Origin: a virus
Strand: one strand, 5' to 3'
IMG/VR virus record: IMGVR_UViG_3300046715_000106
Coordinates: 1-52,704 of that record
Length of the DNA: 52,704 nt
The translations under genes were made by a program, and so were the position numbers. Within the stretch, counting starts at the first letter, position 1. Every line of letters starts with the position of its first letter. The notes beneath the pieces were generated by a model. The model saw only the letters and a list, made by a program, of their open reading frames with translations. It searched no databases and was not told the origin of the DNA. Shown piece after piece: positions 5,627 to 13,505 of this stretch.

Positions 5627-6910
5627 TCACACCGCCCGCAACGTTCGAACACCCTCGGTCTCCGGGGCCATCCGCGCGAGCACCTTCGCGGCCACGTCCT
5701 CGGGGGAGTGCTGATAGATCCACGTGACCTTCGAGCCGCGTTCGTGGCCCATCACGGTCTGCGTGTCCTTCTCATCGATCCCGAGCTCCTTGAGCCACGT
5801 CGCGAACACGTGCCGCAGATCGTGCACCCGCGGCCACCACTCCAGCCGACCCGTCTCCGGGTTCTTGACCTGCCTTGCAAGACCCGCGTCCTGGATGGCC
5901 GGCACCCACACACGGCGGAAGTTGTGCCGCGTGAGCGTGCCCCCCTGCGGCCCACGGAAGACAAGCTCCTTCGGCACGAGGTCGTACGGGTCGTCGCCGA
6001 TCGGTGTCACCTTCTCCGACGGCCGCCACCGATCCACCATCGTGCGGACCGCGTCGGCCGCCTGCGGGGTGAGCGGCACTGTGCGGAACCCAGCGACGCT
6101 CTTAGGTGCAGGCTTCCGGAAGAGCCGCCCGTGGTCCTCACTGAGCACTTCCTTCACCTTGAGGTGGTTAGCCTCCAGGTCCACGTTCTCCCACCGCAGC
6201 GCCGTCGCCTCACCCCACCGCAGACCGGTGTGCTCCAAGAACACGACCAACGGCCGGTAGTACATGGGCAGATGCTCGACGATGAGCGCGCACTGTGCAC
6301 GGCTCGGCGGCCGAAGATCATCGGGGTGCTTGGTCTGCGGCTCCCCGATGTCGAGGTCAGCAGCCGGGTTGAAGGGGATGCGGCGCCCGTCCTTCACTGC
6401 GGCCTTGAGCATCTGGTTCAGGACCTCGTGGACCTTCTTCCGCGTGTGGTAGCCCTTCACTTCCTTCGTGATCCATGCCTGTAGCTCGATGTACTCCAGG
6501 TCGCACAGCCGCCACTCGCCCCACTTCGGTTTGATGTGGGCATTCCAGTTGGACACCTTCCGGTTCGTCGTCGTGACCGCCCGGTCCGGCTGCGCCTCCC
6601 ACCACTTCACCCACCACTGCGCGAGAGTGATCTGCCCGCGCTTGGGGTCGGAGTACGTCTTGGTGCGGACTTGGTCGCGCATCTTGTCGAGGTGCGCCTC
6701 GGCCGCCTTGAAGCCGCCGTCTTCGATCGAGAAGCACTTCTGCTTCTGGTTTCCGGCGCGATCCCGGTACCGGGCCTGCCACGAACCCGTGCAGTCCCGG
6801 CGCCTGTTGCGCTCGCCGTACTCCTCGGGCGGGTACTTGGCCATGCACAGCTGGCATCCGCAACTCTTCGCGCGCAGCTGCCGCGGGTTGTTCGAAGCCC
6901 TACGCCCCAT
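5627..6910 (-). CDS. int: Tyrosine-family integrase
   Basis: Encodes 427 residues. The N-terminal part (about 1-90) has a Cys-containing segment (SCGCQLC) and the arm-binding/AP2-like sequence GSWQARYRDRAGNQ. Residues about 95-180 form the SAM-like core-binding domain, and 195-420 the catalytic domain. Catalytic residues are visible: Arg in TGLRWGEA (about 230), His and Arg in HDLRH (about 363-366), the second His in MGHERG (about 388) and nucleophile Tyr in WIYQH (about 398). It catalyses site-specific integration and excision between attP, just downstream of its stop, and a host tRNA-Arg. The gene starts 11 bases inside the gene at 6900-7154, so the two are co-transcribed leftward. Confidence 0.95.
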   Translation of the reverse strand: MGRRASNNPRQLRAKSCGCQLCMAKYPPEEYGERNRRRDCTGSWQARYRDRAGNQKQKCFSIEDGGFKAAEAHLDKMRDQVRTKTYSDPKRGQITLAQWWVKWWEAQPDRAVTTTNRKVSNWNAHIKPKWGEWRLCDLEYIELQAWITKEVKGYHTRKKVHEVLNQMLKAAVKDGRRIPFNPAADLDIGEPQTKHPDDLRPPSRAQCALIVEHLPMYYRPLVVFLEHTGLRWGEATALRWENVDLEANHLKVKEVLSEDHGRLFRKPAPKSVAGFRTVPLTPQAADAVRTMVDRWRPSEKVTPIGDDPYDLVPKELVFRGPQGGTLTRHNFRRVWVPAIQDAGLARQVKNPETGRLEWWPRVHDLRHVFATWLKELGIDEKDTQTVMGHERGSKVTWIYQHSPEDVAAKVLARMAPETEGVRTLRAV

Positions 6911-7154
6911 GATGAATCACCACCTGGTCTCCGTTCACTCGCTGCTGAGATACCTGAGCGAGGAGACGGACTCTCTCCCCACAGAAGCAGCGTGCACCCA
7001 ATTCGGGCTGCTCGACGGCGAGTTCGGAGAGGACCTTACGGACGGCGCGCAGGGCGTATATGCCCTCCAGCTGCGCCGGGATCCGGATCAGCCGCCGCTC
7101 TGGGTCCCATGGGGAGGCCGTGCCAGAGGAGACGTAATGGACGCGGATACACAT
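6900..7154 (-). CDS. Small protein co-transcribed with integrase
   Basis: Encodes 84 residues from ATG at 7154, preceded on the minus strand by a GGGGG motif; an upstream ATG-like start at 7262 exists but adds an Arg/Pro-rich leader with non-coding appearance. It contains the hydrophobic-basic segment ERRLIRIPAQLEGIYALRAV and ends in QQRVNGDQVVIHHGA. It overlaps the integrase start by 11 bases. Genes in this position often encode excisionases or integrase partners, but no winged-helix or MerR motif is obvious, so function is unknown. Confidence 0.6.
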   Translation of the reverse strand: MCIRVHYVSSGTASPWDPERRLIRIPAQLEGIYALRAVRKVLSELAVEQPELGARCFCGERVRLLAQVSQQRVNGDQVVIHHGA

Positions 7155-7337
7155 GCCGAACCCCCGGAGACGCAGGCGACAGGATGGAAGCCGTGGGGGA
7201 GGACATCGGCCGTGTGAGCGACCGTACTCGCAGATTGGTGAATATGCGACCAGTCTGCGCATGCTCCGTGTGCATAAATGCGCGCAGTGTGAACGAGCGT
7301 ATTTCGCTCAGGCTTGCGAACGGGTCAGAAGGTTGCG
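7155..7337. other. Intergenic region between leftward genes
   Basis: This 183-base gap separates 7338-7703 and 6900-7154, both leftward. It contains a small stem GAGCG-TATTT-CGCTC (about 7301-7315) and several TGCGC-type repeats, and it is richer in A/T than its neighbours. It presumably holds the integrase promoter, but I cannot fix convincing -35/-10 boxes. Confidence 0.4.
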
Positions 7338-7703
7338 CTACGTCCGGTTTGCTTCGTTCAGCGCCCGCATCTCGATCTCCTTCGCCCGCTGCTGCTCCTC
7401 GGTGAGCCCGCGGAAGTACTCCAGTACGCGAGCTTCCCTGGCTGCGTCGAGGGGGCCCGGGGTGGCGCGGCCGGCGGCGGCGAAGATCTGTTCCTCGGTG
7501 AACTTGGGGAACTCGCGGGCGAGTGCGCGCAGGCTTTCCGCCTTGACGCCGCGCTTGGTGCCGCGCAGGCGGTGTGTCCAGGCGTTGACCGTGGCTGGGG
7601 CGACGCCGATGCGGCGCGCGACTTCGCTCTCGTTGACGTCGTACTCCGACTTCAGACGGGCGAGCAGCTGCGCGAGGTCTTCAGTGCGCTCCTCATGCTC
7701 CAC
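7338..7703 (-). CDS. XRE-family repressor (probable immunity repressor)
   Basis: Encodes 121 residues from GTG at 7703; longer frames begin upstream but run through the operator region. Residues about 5-60 are an HTH (LAQLLARLKSEYDVNESEVA, then RRIGVAPATVNAWTHRLRGT). The remainder is a helical Glu/Arg-rich tail ending in LTEEQQRAKEIEMRAL. No good ribosome binding site precedes the GTG, so the mRNA may be leaderless, as is common for actinobacterial repressors. It is divergent from the early genes at 7974 across a 270-base region with a perfect 28-base inverted repeat. Position and operators make it the best immunity-repressor candidate. Confidence 0.8.
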   Translation of the reverse strand: MEHEERTEDLAQLLARLKSEYDVNESEVARRIGVAPATVNAWTHRLRGTKRGVKAESLRALAREFPKFTEEQIFAAAGRATPGPLDAAREARVLEYFRGLTEEQQRAKEIEMRALNEANRT

Positions 7704-7725
7704 GGGGCTAAGAGTGCACGCCAGT

Positions 7726-7753
7726 CTTCTACTTTCGCAAGTGAAAGTAGAAG
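7726..7753. promoter_or_regulatory. Perfect operator palindrome at the repressor promoter
   Basis: CTTCTACTTTC and GAAAGTAGAAG form perfect 11-base arms around GCAAGT. It lies 22 bases upstream of the repressor GTG, the right place for autoregulation. The AGTAGAA core recurs at 7910 and 8248. Confidence 0.75.
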
Positions 7754-7887
7754 CGTGGCGCGATGTCAGCGCGGCGCGTAACCTCCCCGTCACGCACCGG
7801 CGCACGTGGCATATGCACCGAGAATAGAACGCACATTCGATGACCGCCAGTGGGGCGCACAACTTGCAGAAACAACCCGCCACTCAC

Positions 7888-7924
7888 TTGACCTCACTGA
7901 CACTGACACAGTAGAAATGTGTCA
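7888..7924 (+). promoter_or_regulatory. Early rightward promoter with overlapping operator
   Basis: TTGACC (7888-7893) and TAGAAA (7912-7917) are 18 bases apart and resemble a sigma70 promoter reading toward 7974. The -10 lies in the centre of TGACACA-GTAGAAA-TGTGTCA (7904-7924), perfect 7-base arms. A dimeric repressor here would occlude the -10. The AGTAGAA core is shared with the palindrome at 7726-7753. Confidence 0.65.
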
Positions 7925-7973
7925 ACGGCAGCCCGGCAGGCCGCACCACTCACCAACTGGCACGAGGTCCCAC

Positions 7974-8252
7974 ATGTCCAACCTGATCCGCAAGGGCAAA
8001 GGCAAGCCACTCAGAGACGCACTGGAGCGGCACGGCCTGAACGCCCCCCAGCTCGCCGCCGCCACCAAAAGCGTGGACGCGAAGGGGCGCGGGATCAGTA
8101 CAGCCACCGTCTACAACGTCCTCGACGAAGACAACGGCGCATCCGACACCTGCCACATGCGCACCGCATGGCTGATGACCACGGCCATGGGTGAACCCCT
8201 CCAAACGCACTTCGACTTGCCCTCCGTTTCAACTGACACAGTGGAAAAGTAG
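7974..8252 (+). CDS. Small HTH-like early protein (Cro-type candidate)
   Basis: Encodes 92 residues from ATG at 7974 with GAGG upstream. The N-terminal two-thirds read as an HTH: KPLRDALERHGLNAPQLAAA, then ISTATVYNVLDEDNGAS. It is the first gene rightward from the switch, opposite the repressor, the position of cro in lambdoid maps. An additional operator-like copy sits in its 3' end. The role as an antirepressor or Cro is inferred from position. Confidence 0.7.
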   Translation: MSNLIRKGKGKPLRDALERHGLNAPQLAAATKSVDAKGRGISTATVYNVLDEDNGASDTCHMRTAWLMTTAMGEPLQTHFDLPSVSTDTVEK

Positions 8253-8254
8253 AA
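8231..8254. promoter_or_regulatory. Third operator-like copy
   Basis: ACTGACACAGTGGAAA nearly duplicates ACTGACACAGTAGAAA at 7902-7917, and AGTAGAA follows at about 8248. It overlaps the 3' end of the 7974 gene and lies just upstream of the gene at 8268, so it could control the rest of the early operon. Confidence 0.5.
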
Positions 8255-8267
8255 AGGCTCCCCCCTC

Positions 8268-8540
8268 ATGGCGAGCAAGACCCTCGCTGAACGCGTCGAG
8301 ACCCTCCGCCCCACCGGACTCGCCCCCCTCCTCAACAGCGCCCAACTGATGGCCCACTACGGCGTCTCCAACTGGACCGTCAACGAGTGGATCAAGGACG
8401 GGTGCCCCGTCGAGCGACTCCCCGGCGGCAACCGCCGCTTCGACCTCTCCAAGGTCAAGGAGTGGATGGACTCCCGCAGCGAACAGGCCGCAGAGATCGG
8501 CGCGCAGCGCTCCCGCCGCGCCGTCGCCGGCCGCGCCTGA
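8268..8540 (+). CDS. Excisionase-like MerR/HTH_17 DNA-binding protein
   Basis: Encodes 90 residues. Residues about 20-68 are a MerR-type winged helix of the excisionase family: LLNSAQLMAHYGVSNWTVNE, then a Gly-Gly turn and an RRFDLSKVKEWM strand-helix. Small proteins of this type bend DNA as recombination directionality factors for tyrosine integrases or act as regulators. It is early, immediately downstream of the switch, which suits expression on induction. It is the better excisionase candidate than the gp3-like protein at 11650, but this is not proven. Confidence 0.75.
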   Translation: MASKTLAERVETLRPTGLAPLLNSAQLMAHYGVSNWTVNEWIKDGCPVERLPGGNRRFDLSKVKEWMDSRSEQAAEIGAQRSRRAVAGRA

Positions 8541-8626
8541 CCCCACAAGAAAAGCGGGGCCGCCCGGACGGCCAGGTCCAGGAAGCCCCTCGGCACACCT
8601 CAACCAGTCAGAAAGAAGAGGTCACC

Positions 8627-8845
8627 GTGACCACACAGATTACCGACCCCGAGAACACCGCTGGCGACTTGATCGCCCCGAACGGCAAGGTCTGGCGGAT
8701 CACCGAGCACACGCGGAACGGCGCGGCGCTGTACGTGATCGACGGCGTGGACCCGGTGAAGTGCCCGCGTCTGGTGATGTCGACGCGGATGGAGCTGGAG
8801 GCGATCTTCGGCGCGGAGCTGCTGCCGCTGGGTGGTGCCGCGTGA
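8627..8845 (+). CDS. Small hypothetical early protein
   Basis: Encodes 72 residues from GTG at 8627, preceded by AGAAGAGG. It is a compact beta-rich sequence (APNGKVWRITEHTRNGAALY) without membrane segments, ending in a hydrophobic helix. Its stop overlaps the GTG of the next gene (GTGA). Function unknown. Confidence 0.6.
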   Translation: MTTQITDPENTAGDLIAPNGKVWRITEHTRNGAALYVIDGVDPVKCPRLVMSTRMELEAIFGAELLPLGGAA

Positions 8846-9432
8846 ATACGAAGCTCGTGAACTCGGCGGCGGGCGTGATCCTGGCCGCTCTCACGCAGAA
8901 CCGGACGGCCGCGGGGATCGCGCTGGCGTTGGACTCGGCGCAGCTGCTGATGACGCCCGAGAAGGCCGTCGAGCTGGCCGAGTTGCGGCGGCAGTTGGAG
9001 TCCTCCCGTGTCGACGGTCGGCGTCTGATCCGTGCTGAGCAGCGGTGTGCGGAGTTGGAAGCGGTGCTGGGCACGCACCGGAAGGACGACCAGGCCGTGA
9101 TCGAGCGGCTGCGGGCTCGGGTCGCCGAGCTGGAGCAGAGGGGCGCTGAGGCGCCTGTCGCAGTCGCCTTGACGCCGAAGGCGGCCGAGTCGGCGGACAA
9201 GCTGACCGCGCTGTTCGCGCCGACGCAGGCCCTCCGCGAGGGCGCGCCCGCACCGACGGCCGTCACCTGCGCCGACCACGACCCGGCGATGGAGTGCACG
9301 GACGGAAAGTGCACCTGCCCCTGCGGCAAGCCGTGCACGTGCGGCGGCTGCTGCGGCTGCTGCACCTCGTTCTGCAGCCACACCTCCTACTGCGAGTCAG
9401 CGTGGCTCCACTCGGGTCGTGATGACGCGTGA
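8842..9432 (+). CDS. Coiled-coil protein with cysteine-rich C-terminus
   Basis: Encodes 196 residues, starting at GTG 8842 overlapping the previous stop. Residues about 40-115 are a Leu/Glu/Arg coiled coil. The last 40 residues are exceptionally Cys-rich (CTCPCGKPCTCGGCCGCC and more), a metal-cluster-like tail with a few His. The tail could bind zinc or other soft metals or form a disulfide-stabilised knot. No homologous family is recognised. It is co-translated with 8627 and 9429. Confidence 0.7.
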   Translation: MNTKLVNSAAGVILAALTQNRTAAGIALALDSAQLLMTPEKAVELAELRRQLESSRVDGRRLIRAEQRCAELEAVLGTHRKDDQAVIERLRARVAELEQRGAEAPVAVALTPKAAESADKLTALFAPTQALREGAPAPTAVTCADHDPAMECTDGKCTCPCGKPCTCGGCCGCCTSFCSHTSYCESAWLHSGRDDA

Positions 9433-9653
9433 TGCACGAGTCCTCCACCGACGTCCTCGCCTGCGTCCTCCTCGCGATCAGCCTGTTCGCCGCGTCGCTG
9501 GTGCCGTGGCTGCTCCTCGTCAACGCCGAGCACCTCACCCCCGCGTGGATGCGTGAACTCCCCGCGAAGGCCTCCGAGTTGCGGCGTGATGCCGCTCTGT
9601 CGGCGGCGGCTCTCCTGCTTCTCCTCTCTGCTCCGAAGGGGTCGACCTCATGA
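9429..9653 (+). CDS. Small membrane protein
   Basis: Encodes 74 residues. GTG at 9429 and ATG at 9432 are adjacent; the GTG overlaps the previous stop. Two hydrophobic segments (about residues 8-30 and 55-68) predict a two-pass inner-membrane protein with a basic linker. It is coupled by ATGA to the next gene. Function unknown; superinfection exclusion or membrane tethering are possibilities only. Confidence 0.65.
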   Translation: MMHESSTDVLACVLLAISLFAASLVPWLLLVNAEHLTPAWMRELPAKASELRRDAALSAAALLLLLSAPKGSTS

Positions 9654-10024
9654 CCACCACTCCCGTTGACGGCCCGTTCCCCATCAAGGTCACGGCCACC
9701 CCGTCCGGCGCCGAACTCGACTTGTCCGCCTTCCTGTTCAAGGCCGTGTTCACCGAGCTCATCACCAAGGCGGACGAGGACCCCGAGGGCCTCGTCTCCG
9801 AGCTCACGGACATGGCGGACCTGCTCCGCTCGGCGGCTCACGGCGGCCGGGACAGCCACGCCAGGCACGAGTTCGACGAGCGGATGAACTCGATGCTCAA
9901 GGAGTTCGCCAACGACGGTGTGATCCCCGTGTACGGGGAGCAGGTCGGCAGGCTTCGCGACCGGCTGGCGGAGATCGCGGCCCCCCGCCCGGTGCCCTCG
10001 CAGCAGGACCGGAGGGCGTCATGA
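9650..10024 (+). CDS. Hypothetical early protein
   Basis: Encodes 124 residues; the ATG overlaps the preceding stop. The protein is acidic and largely helical (GLVSELTDMADLLRSAAHGG; EFDERMNSMLKEFANDGVIP). There are no catalytic, membrane or zinc motifs. It is translationally coupled on both sides (ATGA), so it is a genuine member of the early operon. Confidence 0.65.
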   Translation: MTTTPVDGPFPIKVTATPSGAELDLSAFLFKAVFTELITKADEDPEGLVSELTDMADLLRSAAHGGRDSHARHEFDERMNSMLKEFANDGVIPVYGEQVGRLRDRLAEIAAPRPVPSQQDRRAS

Positions 10025-10272
10025 GCGCCATCGTCTCCCCGTACAGCAGCAACCCCCGCTCCCGGGTCGCCCGCCTCGTCGCGCTCCTCGTCGAACGGCA
10101 GCGCGCCGCCGCCGAGCAGGAGAGGCTCACCGCCCTCGACACCTACCGCACGCACCTCCCCGTCGACCACCCGTACCGGCACATGCTCGACACCGTGGAC
10201 GTGGCGTGCGCCCGGATGGTGTGCACGCCCACGGAGATCTGCTCGTGCCCGCCGCAGGACGGTGCCGCATGA
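10021..10272 (+). CDS. Small hypothetical protein with Cys-rich C-terminus
   Basis: Encodes 83 residues, overlapped by ATGA at both ends. It has an Arg-rich helical N-terminus (SRVARLVALLVERQRAAAEQ) and a C-terminal Cys set (CARMVCTPTEICSCPP), so a small metal site is possible. Function unknown. Confidence 0.6.
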   Translation: MSAIVSPYSSNPRSRVARLVALLVERQRAAAEQERLTALDTYRTHLPVDHPYRHMLDTVDVACARMVCTPTEICSCPPQDGAA

Positions 10273-10769
10273 ACGCCCGCCGCCAGATCATCGCCGCCCT
10301 GTCCGAGGACAGCCTCGGCGGGATCGCCACCCTCCACGACGTGACTCGCGCGGAGCAACTGGCCGACGCCTACCGCGCCGAGCTGCTCGCCGAGGTTGAT
10401 GCCCTCCTCGAAGCCGAACGCATGGAACACGCGGACCGCCGCCTGTTCAGCGAAGGCATCGAGCAGGGCCGGCAGGCCGTCAAGCGGCTGGCCGCTGAGA
10501 CCAGGGAGAAGGCCACCGCCACGGCGGCGACGGCCACTCCCAACGCCGCCGCCCGACAGACCAAACTCCTGGCCCGCATCCGCGACGAAGGCGGCCACTG
10601 GAAGACCGGTCGCGTCGTCCGCACCTACGGCCAACTCGGCTACAGCGGCAGCGTCCGTACCGCCCGCTTCGACCTCGCCATCCTCCGCGACTCAGGCGCC
10701 ATCACCGAGCACAACGAGAAGGGCGTCAGGTTCTACACCCTCAACTCCCAGAAGGGCAGCCGTTCGTGA
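10269..10769 (+). CDS. Winged-helix-like hypothetical protein
   Basis: Encodes 166 residues. The N-terminal half is an amphipathic helix (LAEVDALLEAERMEHADRRL). The last 65 residues (LARIRDEGGHWKTGRVVRTY; SVRTARFDLAILRDSGAI) look like a winged helix, with a recognition helix and a beta wing. It could be a DNA-binding accessory to the recombination genes immediately downstream, with which it overlaps (10766). Confidence 0.6.
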   Translation: MNARRQIIAALSEDSLGGIATLHDVTRAEQLADAYRAELLAEVDALLEAERMEHADRRLFSEGIEQGRQAVKRLAAETREKATATAATATPNAAARQTKLLARIRDEGGHWKTGRVVRTYGQLGYSGSVRTARFDLAILRDSGAITEHNEKGVRFYTLNSQKGSRS

Positions 10770-11650
10770 GCACCACCGCGCAGGCCGGGGCGAGCGTCGC
10801 CCCGGCCGCCGGCCCCGACCGAATCCCCCGCCCCTCGCAGGGCTGGTACCGCGTCCCCGGCACCGACATCAAACTCCGCCGCGTCACCACCATCCTGTCG
10901 CAGGGATTCCCCAAGCCGCAGCTCGTGTTCTGGGCAGCCAACCTCACCGCGGCCGACGCCTTCGCCACCCTGCCCCGCCTCGTCCACGCCTCGCTCCGAC
11001 CGGCCGACAAGGAAGCCGCATACGACTGGCTGCGCAAGGGCCACATCCGCAAGAAGGACGAACGCGGAGAGATCGGCGGCGCCGTCCACGACGTCATCGA
11101 AGCGAAGGTCCTCGGCACCCCCATCCCCGAAAGCTTCCTCACCGACGACGAGATCGCCCCGTTCATCGACCACTTCCTCCGCTTCGTCGAGGAGTGGGAG
11201 ATCGAGTTCGAGGCCTCGGAGATGACCGTCGGGAACTTCACCGACGGATGGGCCGGGAAGCTCGACTACCTGTTCCGCTCACCTCGCATCGCGGCCGCGC
11301 TCCGAGTCCCCACGAACACGCTGTTCATCGGCGACACGAAGACCGGCGGTGAGCTCGACGAGAAGGGCGTGTACCCGGAGGCCGGCGCGCAGATGTCCGC
11401 GTACCGGCGGGCCGAGGTGGCGTGGCTGCCGGACGGCACGCAGGTCCCCATGCCGAAGGCGCACCCAGTCGGAATCGTTCTGCACCTGCGCCCGGAGGGT
11501 TACCGCCCTATGCCGCTGAAGTGCGGCGACGACGTGTACGAGGCCTTCCGCCACGTCCAGCAGGTCGCCGAGTTCCAGCGCGTCCTCGCCAAATCCGTTG
11601 TGGGTGAGGCCCTCACCCTTCCCGCCACCACTGAAGAGAGGGCCGCCTGA
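10766..11650 (+). CDS. PD-(D/E)XK nuclease, RecB/Cas4-like exonuclease
   Basis: Encodes 294 residues. The core contains a conserved His in GGAVHDVIEAKVLG, a helix, FTDGWAGKLDYLF (the Asp of motif II), GDTKTGG (the D-x-K of motif III) and QMSAYRRAEVAW, the QxxxY helix. This order (H ... D ... DxK ... QxxxY) is the signature of the RecB/lambda-exo-like PD-(D/E)XK family, which degrades or resects duplex DNA ends for recombination. It directly precedes the gp3-like gene (one-base overlap), a pairing that suggests a two-component recombination system. Confidence 0.8.
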   Translation: MSTTAQAGASVAPAAGPDRIPRPSQGWYRVPGTDIKLRRVTTILSQGFPKPQLVFWAANLTAADAFATLPRLVHASLRPADKEAAYDWLRKGHIRKKDERGEIGGAVHDVIEAKVLGTPIPESFLTDDEIAPFIDHFLRFVEEWEIEFEASEMTVGNFTDGWAGKLDYLFRSPRIAAALRVPTNTLFIGDTKTGGELDEKGVYPEAGAQMSAYRRAEVAWLPDGTQVPMPKAHPVGIVLHLRPEGYRPMPLKCGDDVYEAFRHVQQVAEFQRVLAKSVVGEALTLPATTEERAA

Positions 11651-12759
11651 TGCCCATCCTCGATCTCCAGCAGCGCATCCGCGAGTTGGGCCGGATCCGC
11701 ATCGGCCAGAAGGTCGCCACCTCCAACGGCAAGACCCGCCCGTCGAAGCTCAACCGCTTCCGCCTGACGTCGCCCTCCCGCGAGCTCCTCGACAGGGTGG
11801 CCACGCAGTACGGCGGGACCGTCGCCCCGTGGACCCCCGACGGCGGGGCCGGGCAGTACGAGGTCATCACCGAGGCAACCCGCATGCCGATCCTCGTACC
11901 GCACCAGCCCGTCTCCCAGTACTACGAGCTGTGGTCGGGCGGCGGATGCCAGCGTCGCTGCGACGGCGTCACCGAGCTGCTCAAGGATCGGCCGTGCATC
12001 TGCGGCCCGGACCCCGAGGAGCGGCAGTGCAAGCCCACCACCCGCCTGAACGTCGTCCTCTCCGAGGTGCCCGGCGTCGGCGTGTGGCGGCTGGAGTCCC
12101 ACGGCTACTACGCAGCCCTCGAACTCCCCGGGGTGGCCGAGCTGCTGGCGAAGGCTGGCGGGTACGTGCCCGCGTTCCTCGGTCTGGAGGAGCGCACCGC
12201 GAAGCGGGACGGGCAGACCCGGCGGTGGATGGTGCCGACGATCGACGTCGACATCACCCCGACTGCACTCATGGCGGGCAACACGACCGCGGTTCCGGCG
12301 GTGACGGGCGGCCCGGAGCGGGCCGCGATCGAGGCGCCGCGCCCGGACTACGTGCAACTCGCGTCTGTGGCGAAGACGTCGGCCGAGGTGCGGGACCTGT
12401 ACAAGCAGGCCGTCGCGGCGAAGCACATGACCAAGGACATCGCGAACGCCCTGACCGCGCGGGCTGCGGAACTGGACACGCCGAAGAAGACACCGGACGC
12501 GCCGGACGCCACCCCGCAGGACCAGACACCGCCTCCGTCTGAGGAAGGCGAGGTGTATGAGGCCGAGTTCGTCGACGACCCGGCCGACGTGCAAGACGTC
12601 TGGTTCCAGGTCATCGCCGCCGCCGGCGCCCACGGCCTGACGACGGAGCAGGTAGAGGCCGGGTTTGCGCAACGCCACGGCGGGCTGCACCCGTCGTCCG
12701 CGACCGTCGCGCAGATGAACACGTACCTCGCCGCGGTGAAGGCCGGTGAGGTCCGATGA
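11650..12759 (+). CDS. phiC31 gp3-like protein (recombination directionality factor family)
   Basis: Encodes 369 residues. The N-terminal two-thirds match what I know of the phiC31 gp3/Gp3-like family: IRELGRIRIGQKV, YYELWSGGGCQRRCDG, a second Cys group (PCICGPDPEERQCKPTTRL) and WRLESHGYYAALELPGVAEL. In phiC31, gp3 is the recombination directionality factor for a serine integrase. Here the integrase is a tyrosine enzyme, so this protein must have another primary function, probably in DNA recombination or replication with the PD-(D/E)XK nuclease at 10766. The C-terminal 100 residues are a Pro/Asp/Glu linker plus a small helical domain. Family assignment is by recall; the functional inference is mine. 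Confidence 0.75.
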   Translation: MPILDLQQRIRELGRIRIGQKVATSNGKTRPSKLNRFRLTSPSRELLDRVATQYGGTVAPWTPDGGAGQYEVITEATRMPILVPHQPVSQYYELWSGGGCQRRCDGVTELLKDRPCICGPDPEERQCKPTTRLNVVLSEVPGVGVWRLESHGYYAALELPGVAELLAKAGGYVPAFLGLEERTAKRDGQTRRWMVPTIDVDITPTALMAGNTTAVPAVTGGPERAAIEAPRPDYVQLASVAKTSAEVRDLYKQAVAAKHMTKDIANALTARAAELDTPKKTPDAPDATPQDQTPPPSEEGEVYEAEFVDDPADVQDVWFQVIAAAGAHGLTTEQVEAGFAQRHGGLHPSSATVAQMNTYLAAVKAGEVR

Positions 12760-13505
12760 GCACCTTCGCCGAGGTCCCCAAGACCGCGTGGGACACCGAG
12801 ACAACCGGCCCGAATCCGCTCGAAGACCGCATCGTCACCGCCGCCTTCATCGTCCGGGGCGGAGGCCAGGACGAGCGCGACCTGTCGTGGCTCATCAACC
12901 CAGGCATCCCGATCCCGGCCGAGGCAACTGCGGTTCATGGGATTACCGACGCCATGGTGCAGGCCAACGGACTGGACCCGAAGGTCGCCCTCGACGAGGT
13001 CGCCAACTGCCTGGCCTACGCGATCGAGTCGCACATGCCGGTCATCGCGTTCAACCACAGCTTCGACTGGTCGATCCTCCACTACGACCTGATCCGCAAC
13101 GGACTGCCCACCGTCCACGACCGGGTCGGCGCGGGCCCGCTGCCGCTGCTGGATCCGCACGTCATCGACCGGCAGTGCCTCCAGCGGCTGCGCGGTGCGG
13201 GCATGCGGAAGTTGAAGCCGACGGCCGAGCGGTATGGCGTCGAGCTGAAGGACTGGCACACCGCGGAGGCGGACGCATTGGCCGCGCTGCTCATCACCGA
13301 GGCCCTGTTCGCCAAGTACGGGCAGCTCAACAGCATGGGTCCGCAGCAGTTGTACGCGGCGCAGAAGGCGTGGCGGGCGGAGCAGCAGGCCGGGTTGCAG
13401 GACTGGTTCCGGACGAAGGCCACGCCGGAGCAGGGCGGCGCCCCGGACAAAGTGATCGACGGCTCCTGGCCTCTCATCCCGGCGCAGCGTGGGGAGGGCG
13501 AGTGA
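12756..13505 (+). CDS. DnaQ-like 3'-5' exonuclease
   Basis: Encodes 249 residues. Exo I is WDTETTG (D13, E15). Exo II lies in VIAFNHSFDWSIL with its Asp, and Exo III in DWHTAEADALAALLI (H-x4-D). The INPGIPIPAEATAVHGIT segment is typical of the PolC/DnaQ group. It removes 3' nucleotides from DNA. In the absence of a phage polymerase it may support host-polymerase replication, recombination or nucleotide recovery. It lies between gp3-like and coiled-coil genes, with overlaps at both ends. Confidence 0.9.
   Translation: MSTFAEVPKTAWDTETTGPNPLEDRIVTAAFIVRGGGQDERDLSWLINPGIPIPAEATAVHGITDAMVQANGLDPKVALDEVANCLAYAIESHMPVIAFNHSFDWSILHYDLIRNGLPTVHDRVGAGPLPLLDPHVIDRQCLQRLRGAGMRKLKPTAERYGVELKDWHTAEADALAALLITEALFAKYGQLNSMGPQQLYAAQKAWRAEQQAGLQDWFRTKATPEQGGAPDKVIDGSWPLIPAQRGEGE

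Noticed and set aside
11650-12759. gp3-like protein as the excision factor of this phage
   Set aside because: Known gp3 function is with serine integrases; none is present, and small HTH proteins near attP are better candidates.
11500-12804. 434-residue antisense frame over the gp3-like gene
   Set aside because: Composition typical of a codon-bias shadow; the sense protein has conserved motifs.
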